From assembly GCA_003248655.1 (NCBI GenBank), contig QFPM01000006.1, forward strand, positions 62,001 to 126,000: DNA of 64,000 nt, written 5' to 3'. The notes beneath the pieces were generated by a model. That model was not told where the DNA came from and did no database searches. It saw only the letters and a list, made by a program, of their open reading frames with translations. The position numbers and the translations under genes are program-made. Below, piece by piece: positions 60,106 through 64,000 of this stretch (the first letter of the stretch is position 1; every line of letters starts with the position of its first letter). This DNA comes from Microbacterium sp. (GTDB lineage: Bacteria > Actinomycetota > Actinomycetes > Actinomycetales > Microbacteriaceae).

Positions 60106-61896
60106 ATGGATGCGGAACGCGCGCCCGCGACGGATGCCGCGGCAGCGCTTCTCGGGCACCTCGTCGAGCTCGGGGTGCGTCACCTCGTCGTGAGCCCGGG
60201 CTCGCGCTCGCAGGCCCTCGCCCTGGTCGCCGCCGAGCTCGAGGCACGCGGCCTGGCATCCGTGCACGTGCGCATCGATGAGCGCGTCGCGGGCTTCACG
60301 GCGCTGGGCATCGGTCGGGAGAGTCGGATGCCGGCGGCCGTCGTCTGCACGTCGGGCACGGCGGTCGCGAACCTCCTGCCGGCGGCCCTCGAGTCGCACC
60401 ACGCGGGGGTGCCGATGATCCTGCTGACCGCCGACCGACCGCCGGAGCTGCGCGGCGTCGGCGCGAACCAGACGACGCGCCAGCCCGGCATCTTCGCCCC
60501 GAACATGCGGCTCGAAGCCGATCTGCCGGTTCCCGAAGAGGTGGATACGGACGCCGCCGGCGAGCAGTCGGCGATGCTCCGACAGGTCGCCGTCGAGGCC
60601 GTCGCGGCGGCGCTCGGCGAGGGCACGCGTGGCGCCGGGCCCGTCCACCTGAACCTGCCCTACCGTGAGCCGCTCGCGGGCGCCCTGCCCGAGTGGCTTG
60701 GCGCGCCGGGCCCGGAAGCGCCCGGTCCCGGCCCGGACGATGCGCCCGTCGAGGCGCCGCCCGAGCCCGACCCGTCCGGCGCGCTGTATCAGGGCGGTGG
60801 CGGAATCGGCGAGTCAAACGTGCCGACGGCGCCCGACGTCGAGCCGCACGTGCTGGTGCGCGGGCCGCGCACGATCGTCATCGCAGGCGCGGATGCCGGG
60901 CCCGCCGCCGAGTCGCTCGCGCACGCGGGCGGCTGGCCGCTCGTCGCCGAGATCGTGTCGGGGTCGCGGTTCGGGCGAAACCTCGTGCACGGCTATCGCG
61001 GGCTCCTGGCAGACGAGGACCTGGGCGGCCGCGTCGAGCGGGCGATCGTGTTCGGGCATCCGACGCTCAGCCGTGAGGTCACGGCACTGCTCTCGCGGCC
61101 CGACGTCGAGGTGCTCGCCGTCCGCGGACCGGGCGAACCGCTCAACCTCAACGACGCGACGACCGCCGTCGATGCCGTCGTCGCCGCGGTCGGCGACATC
61201 GACCGCGACTGGTTCGGTGCGTGGATGCGCGCGTCGCGCGCGGCAGTCGTCGACCTCGCGCCGGCGGCGCCCGATGCGGATGCCCTGGCCTCGGCCGTGC
61301 CGAAGGAGCGTCTGGGCGCGATCGCCGCCGAGCTCGCCGCGGTGCGGGCGCCGATCGACCGGGCGACCCTCGTGGATGCCGTGTGGCGTGCGACCTGGCC
61401 GCACGACCGGCTGCTGTTCGCGTCGTCGCGGCTCGTCCGCGTCGCCGACCAGGTGCTCGGCGGCAAGAAGGTCCCCGTGCACGCCAACCGCGGCCTCGCG
61501 GGCATCGACGGCACGATCGCGACCGGCCTCGGCATCGCCCTGACGAGTCAGGCGGGTGGGCGCGCGGGTGTCACGCGCGTGCTGACGGGCGATCTCGCGC
61601 TCTTGCACGATGTCGGCTCCCTGCTTCTGCCGGAGGCCGAGCCGGCCCCGCGCATCCAGGTCATCGTCGGCAACGACCGCGGCGGCACGATCTTCGACGG
61701 CCTCGAAGTCGCCCGGACGGCGAGCGCCGCCGCGATGGAGCGCGTGCTCTACACGCCGCAGGCGGTGGGCATCTCAGACCTCGCCGCCGCGTACGGCTGG
61801 CACTACGTCGCCCCGACCACACGTGCGGAGCTCGATCAGGCGCTGACCGCCGCCGTCACCGGTCCGCAGCTCATCGAGGTCGCGCTGCCGCGCTGA
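60106..61896 (+). CDS. menD: SEPHCHC synthase
   Basis: A 596-residue ThDP enzyme that joins 2-oxoglutarate to isochorismate. The catalytic Glu lies in VRIDERVAGFTALG (about residues 54-67), and the C-terminal ThDP-binding region reads GDLALLHDVGSLL with IVGNDRGGTIFDGL. A Pro/Gly-rich segment of about 45 residues near 190-235 is an insertion. It overlaps no gene but follows the PLDc_N gene by two bases. Confidence 0.95.
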   Translation: MDAERAPATDAAAALLGHLVELGVRHLVVSPGSRSQALALVAAELEARGLASVHVRIDERVAGFTALGIGRESRMPAAVVCTSGTAVANLLPAALESHHAGVPMILLTADRPPELRGVGANQTTRQPGIFAPNMRLEADLPVPEEVDTDAAGEQSAMLRQVAVEAVAAALGEGTRGAGPVHLNLPYREPLAGALPEWLGAPGPEAPGPGPDDAPVEAPPEPDPSGALYQGGGGIGESNVPTAPDVEPHVLVRGPRTIVIAGADAGPAAESLAHAGGWPLVAEIVSGSRFGRNLVHGYRGLLADEDLGGRVERAIVFGHPTLSREVTALLSRPDVEVLAVRGPGEPLNLNDATTAVDAVVAAVGDIDRDWFGAWMRASRAAVVDLAPAAPDADALASAVPKERLGAIAAELAAVRAPIDRATLVDAVWRATWPHDRLLFASSRLVRVADQVLGGKKVPVHANRGLAGIDGTIATGLGIALTSQAGGRAGVTRVLTGDLALLHDVGSLLLPEAEPAPRIQVIVGNDRGGTIFDGLEVARTASAAAMERVLYTPQAVGISDLAAAYGWHYVAPTTRAELDQALTAAVTGPQLIEVALPR

Positions 61897-61922
61897 CCAC
61901 CGGCATCCGACAGAATGGCCGC

Positions 61923-62786
61923 ATGACCGCGAAGAGCCAGAAGAACTGGACGGGCGAGCCCGCAGAGCTGTTGCGCGTGGGGGAGGGTTTCCGCCTCGCG
62001 GACGTCGACCCGAGGTCGACGCCCGGCTACGACGGTGCGAAATCGGACGGCCAGGAAGACCTCGTCGCCGGCGCCGACGAGCTCGACGACCTGCAGGAGA
62101 GGCTGTTCGCGCAGAGCCGCATCGACCCGGAGACGCCCGCCGTGCTCCTCGTGCTGCAGGCGATGGATTCGGCGGGCAAGGGCGGGATCGTGCGGCACGT
62201 CGTCGGCTCGGTCGACCCGCAGGGCGTCGCGATCGCGTCGTTCAAGAAGCCGACGCCCGAAGAGCGCGAGCACGACTTCCTCTGGCGCATCGAGAAGCGC
62301 GTGCCCGAGGCCGGCATCATCGGCGTCTTCGACCGGTCGCACTACGAAGACGTCCTGATCGGGCGGGTGCGCGAACTCGCGCCGCCGGAGGAGATCGAGC
62401 GCCGCTACGGCGCGATCGTCGACTTCGAGAAGCGGCTGACGGATGCCGGCATCCGCCTCGTGAAAGTCATGCTGCACATCTCGCCCGAGGAGCAGAAGGA
62501 GCGGCTCATGGAGCGGCTCGACCGCCCCGACAAGCACTGGAAATACAACCCGGGCGACGTCGACGAGCGAAAACTCTGGCCCGCGTACATGGAGGCGTAC
62601 CAGACCGTCTTCGAGCGCACCTCGACGCCGAACGCGCCGTGGTACGTCATCCCCGCCGACCGCAAGTGGTACGCGCGGATCGCGGTGCAGGCGCTCCTGC
62701 TCGAGGCCCTCGAGGACATCGATCCGCAGTGGCCCGTGGCCGACTACGACGTCGAGGCCGAGAAGGCGCGGCTCGCCGCGACCTGA
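61923..62786 (+). CDS. ppk2: Polyphosphate kinase 2
   Basis: A 287-residue PPK2-family kinase that moves phosphate between polyphosphate and nucleotides. The P-loop LQAMDSAGKGGIVRHV (about residues 77-92), Walker B VFDRSHYEDVL and the lid region around RLERLDRPDKHWKYNPGD are intact. Length fits the short, single-domain class. The preferred nucleotide cannot be fixed from sequence. It lies between menD and menF, with no pathway link known. Confidence 0.93.
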   Translation: MTAKSQKNWTGEPAELLRVGEGFRLADVDPRSTPGYDGAKSDGQEDLVAGADELDDLQERLFAQSRIDPETPAVLLVLQAMDSAGKGGIVRHVVGSVDPQGVAIASFKKPTPEEREHDFLWRIEKRVPEAGIIGVFDRSHYEDVLIGRVRELAPPEEIERRYGAIVDFEKRLTDAGIRLVKVMLHISPEEQKERLMERLDRPDKHWKYNPGDVDERKLWPAYMEAYQTVFERTSTPNAPWYVIPADRKWYARIAVQALLLEALEDIDPQWPVADYDVEAEKARLAAT

Positions 62787-62795
62787 CCGGCCCCG

Positions 62796-64000
62796 CTACG
62801 CCAGCGCGTCGACGACCGGCCGGAACTTGACCCGCGTTTCGAGCAGCTCCGCCTCGGGGTCACTTCCCGCCACGATGCCCGCACCCGCGCACGCGCGGAA
62901 CGGGATGCCGTCGCCGCCCGCCGCATCGAGATCGAACTGCGCGCCGCGCAGCGCGATCGCCCACTCCCCGTCGCCGTGCGCGTCCACCCAGCCGACCGGC
63001 CCCGCATAGCGACCCCGATCGAACGGCTCGATGCGCGCGATCGCGGCGATCGCGGCATCCGTCGGGGTGCCCGCGACGGCCGCCGTCGGGTGGAGCGCGC
63101 GCACGAGGCCCAGCACCGAGGTGCCCGCCGCGACGCGCGCCTCGACGTCGGTCGCGAGGTGCCACACGTTCGGGAGGGCGAGGGTGAACGGCTGCTCGCT
63201 CGTCGCGAGGGCGCTCGTGAGCGGGGTCAGCGCATCGACGAGGCTCCGCACGGCGTAGCCGTGTTCGGCGAGATCCTTCGCGCTTGAGGCGAGGGTGAGC
63301 GCCGCGTCGCGGTCGGCATCCGGGTCGGCTCCGCGGGCGAGCGTGCCGGCGAGGACGCGCGCCGTGACGGTGCCGCCGGTCGCCGTGACAAGGGTCTCGG
63401 GGCTCGCGCCGATCAGGCCGTCGACGGCGTAGACCCACGTGTCGGGGTAGCCCGAGGCGAGCGAGCGCACGAGGCGGCGGAGGTCCGACCCTGCGGGTAC
63501 CGTGCCGACGAGGTCGCGCGCGAGCACGACCTTGCTGACCTCGCCGGACGCGATCGCGGCCAAGCCCGCGCGCACGGCATCCTGGTATCCGTCCGGAGTG
63601 AGCGCGCCCGGGCCCACGGCCGCCGACCAGTGCGGACCGAACGCGACGGGCTGCGGCTCGTCGGGATCGCCCGCCGAATCGAGCACCCACGTCGCCCAGG
63701 TGCGGTCGCCGCGCCGCCCGATCGTCAGCTGCGGCACGATCAGGACCGCGGATGCCGTGGAGCGCGCGTCGAACGGCATCGCCCCGAACGCGACGAGCCC
63801 CGAGCCGGGCACGCCGACCTTGTCGTCGACGACCGCCGCGGCGGCTACCTCGCCCCAGCGCGCGGCGAGGCCGCCGGCATCCTCTCCGGTCGCCGTCAGG
63901 GTCAGGGCCGCACCGACGCCGACGAGCCACGAGCCACGGCGGGTCCAGACGAGGGGGTTCGTGGGATCGGCGTATGCGAGCGGGTCGTCGATCGGCGCGA
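62796..64000 (-). CDS. menF: Isochorismate synthase, cut by the window end
   Basis: At least 401 residues of a chorismate-binding enzyme that opens menaquinone synthesis. The reading frame stays open to the right edge, and the residues there (ADPTNPLVWTRRGSWLVGVG) match the family's N-terminal part, so the start is outside. Core motifs are VSKVVLARDLVG, SPETLV, VLAGTLARG, and the late ALHPTAAVAGTP with YAGPVGWVD and CAGAGIVAGSDPEAE. A GTG at 63812 is internal and not the start. It is convergent with ppk2. Confidence 0.93.
   Translation of the reverse strand, partial: APIDDPLAYADPTNPLVWTRRGSWLVGVGAALTLTATGEDAGGLAARWGEVAAAAVVDDKVGVPGSGLVAFGAMPFDARSTASAVLIVPQLTIGRRGDRTWATWVLDSAGDPDEPQPVAFGPHWSAAVGPGALTPDGYQDAVRAGLAAIASGEVSKVVLARDLVGTVPAGSDLRRLVRSLASGYPDTWVYAVDGLIGASPETLVTATGGTVTARVLAGTLARGADPDADRDAALTLASSAKDLAEHGYAVRSLVDALTPLTSALATSEQPFTLALPNVWHLATDVEARVAAGTSVLGLVRALHPTAAVAGTPTDAAIAAIARIEPFDRGRYAGPVGWVDAHGDGEWAIALRGAQFDLDAAGGDGIPFRACAGAGIVAGSDPEAELLETRVKFRPVVDALA

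Overview
The window looks like a chromosomal segment of a high-GC actinobacterium of the family Microbacteriaceae, most like Microbacterium. The grounds are G/C at nearly all third codon positions, the 32-residue actinobacterial ribosomal protein bS22 next to a BldC-like HTH gene, an archaeal-type short AspRS, a split menaquinone cluster, and strong over-use of the heptamer GGATGCC/GGCATCC. Genes are dense. Many start with ATG or GTG placed 6-8 nt after a TANNNT hexamer, as expected for leaderless transcripts. No rRNA, tRNA, CRISPR array, transposase or integrase was seen.

Layout: 0.5-3.7 kb holds small enzymes and a HipBA toxin-antitoxin pair with four evenly spaced operators. 3.8-9.5 kb holds an MFS exporter and the SbcD/SbcC nuclease. 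9.5-17.6 kb holds a small membrane protein, a phosphopantetheinyl-transferase-like protein, NAD+ synthetase, a large RecB-like nuclease/helicase (TM0106 type), a DUF3467 protein and uracil phosphoribosyltransferase. 17.6-20.6 kb is a four-gene cassette resembling a type VII secretion cargo operon, lying between upp and tadA. 20.7-27.1 kb holds tadA, a hydrolase, proC, an AbiEi-like protein flanked on both sides by repeats, the TrkA/TrkH potassium system and an ArsR-like regulator. 27.2-34 kb holds the BldC-like/bS22 pair, a glutaredoxin-like protein, an acyl-CoA synthetase and a complete ABC importer operon.

34-41 kb holds a DUF1508 protein, aspS, dedA and a system II cytochrome c maturation operon (TlpA-like thioredoxin, CcdA, ResB, CcsB). 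41-46.7 kb is a TetR-controlled export locus: a YhgE/Pip-like protein and a frameshifted MMPL gene with an unusual ABC-ATPase-like tail. 46.7-64 kb carries the menaquinone genes menC, menB, menE, menA, menD and menF (cut by the window end). They are interrupted by cobalamin-dependent methionine synthase, a GNAT, a zinc-ribbon protein, a single-polypeptide ECF transporter with its lipoprotein, and PPK2.

The least expected structure is in the repeats. One family is built from a 10-nt core (TGAGAAACCA) repeated every 19-20 nt, first in one orientation and then in the other. It occurs at four arrays plus one single unit, including in frame inside metH, and in three places the core supplies a gene's stop codon. 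A second family is a 79-bp element with palindromic ends (TCAGTCGCATGG), present three times with exactly the same length. The single-chain ECF transporter, the type VII-like cassette, the evenly spaced hipBA operators and the genome-wide heptamer bias are the other points worth following.
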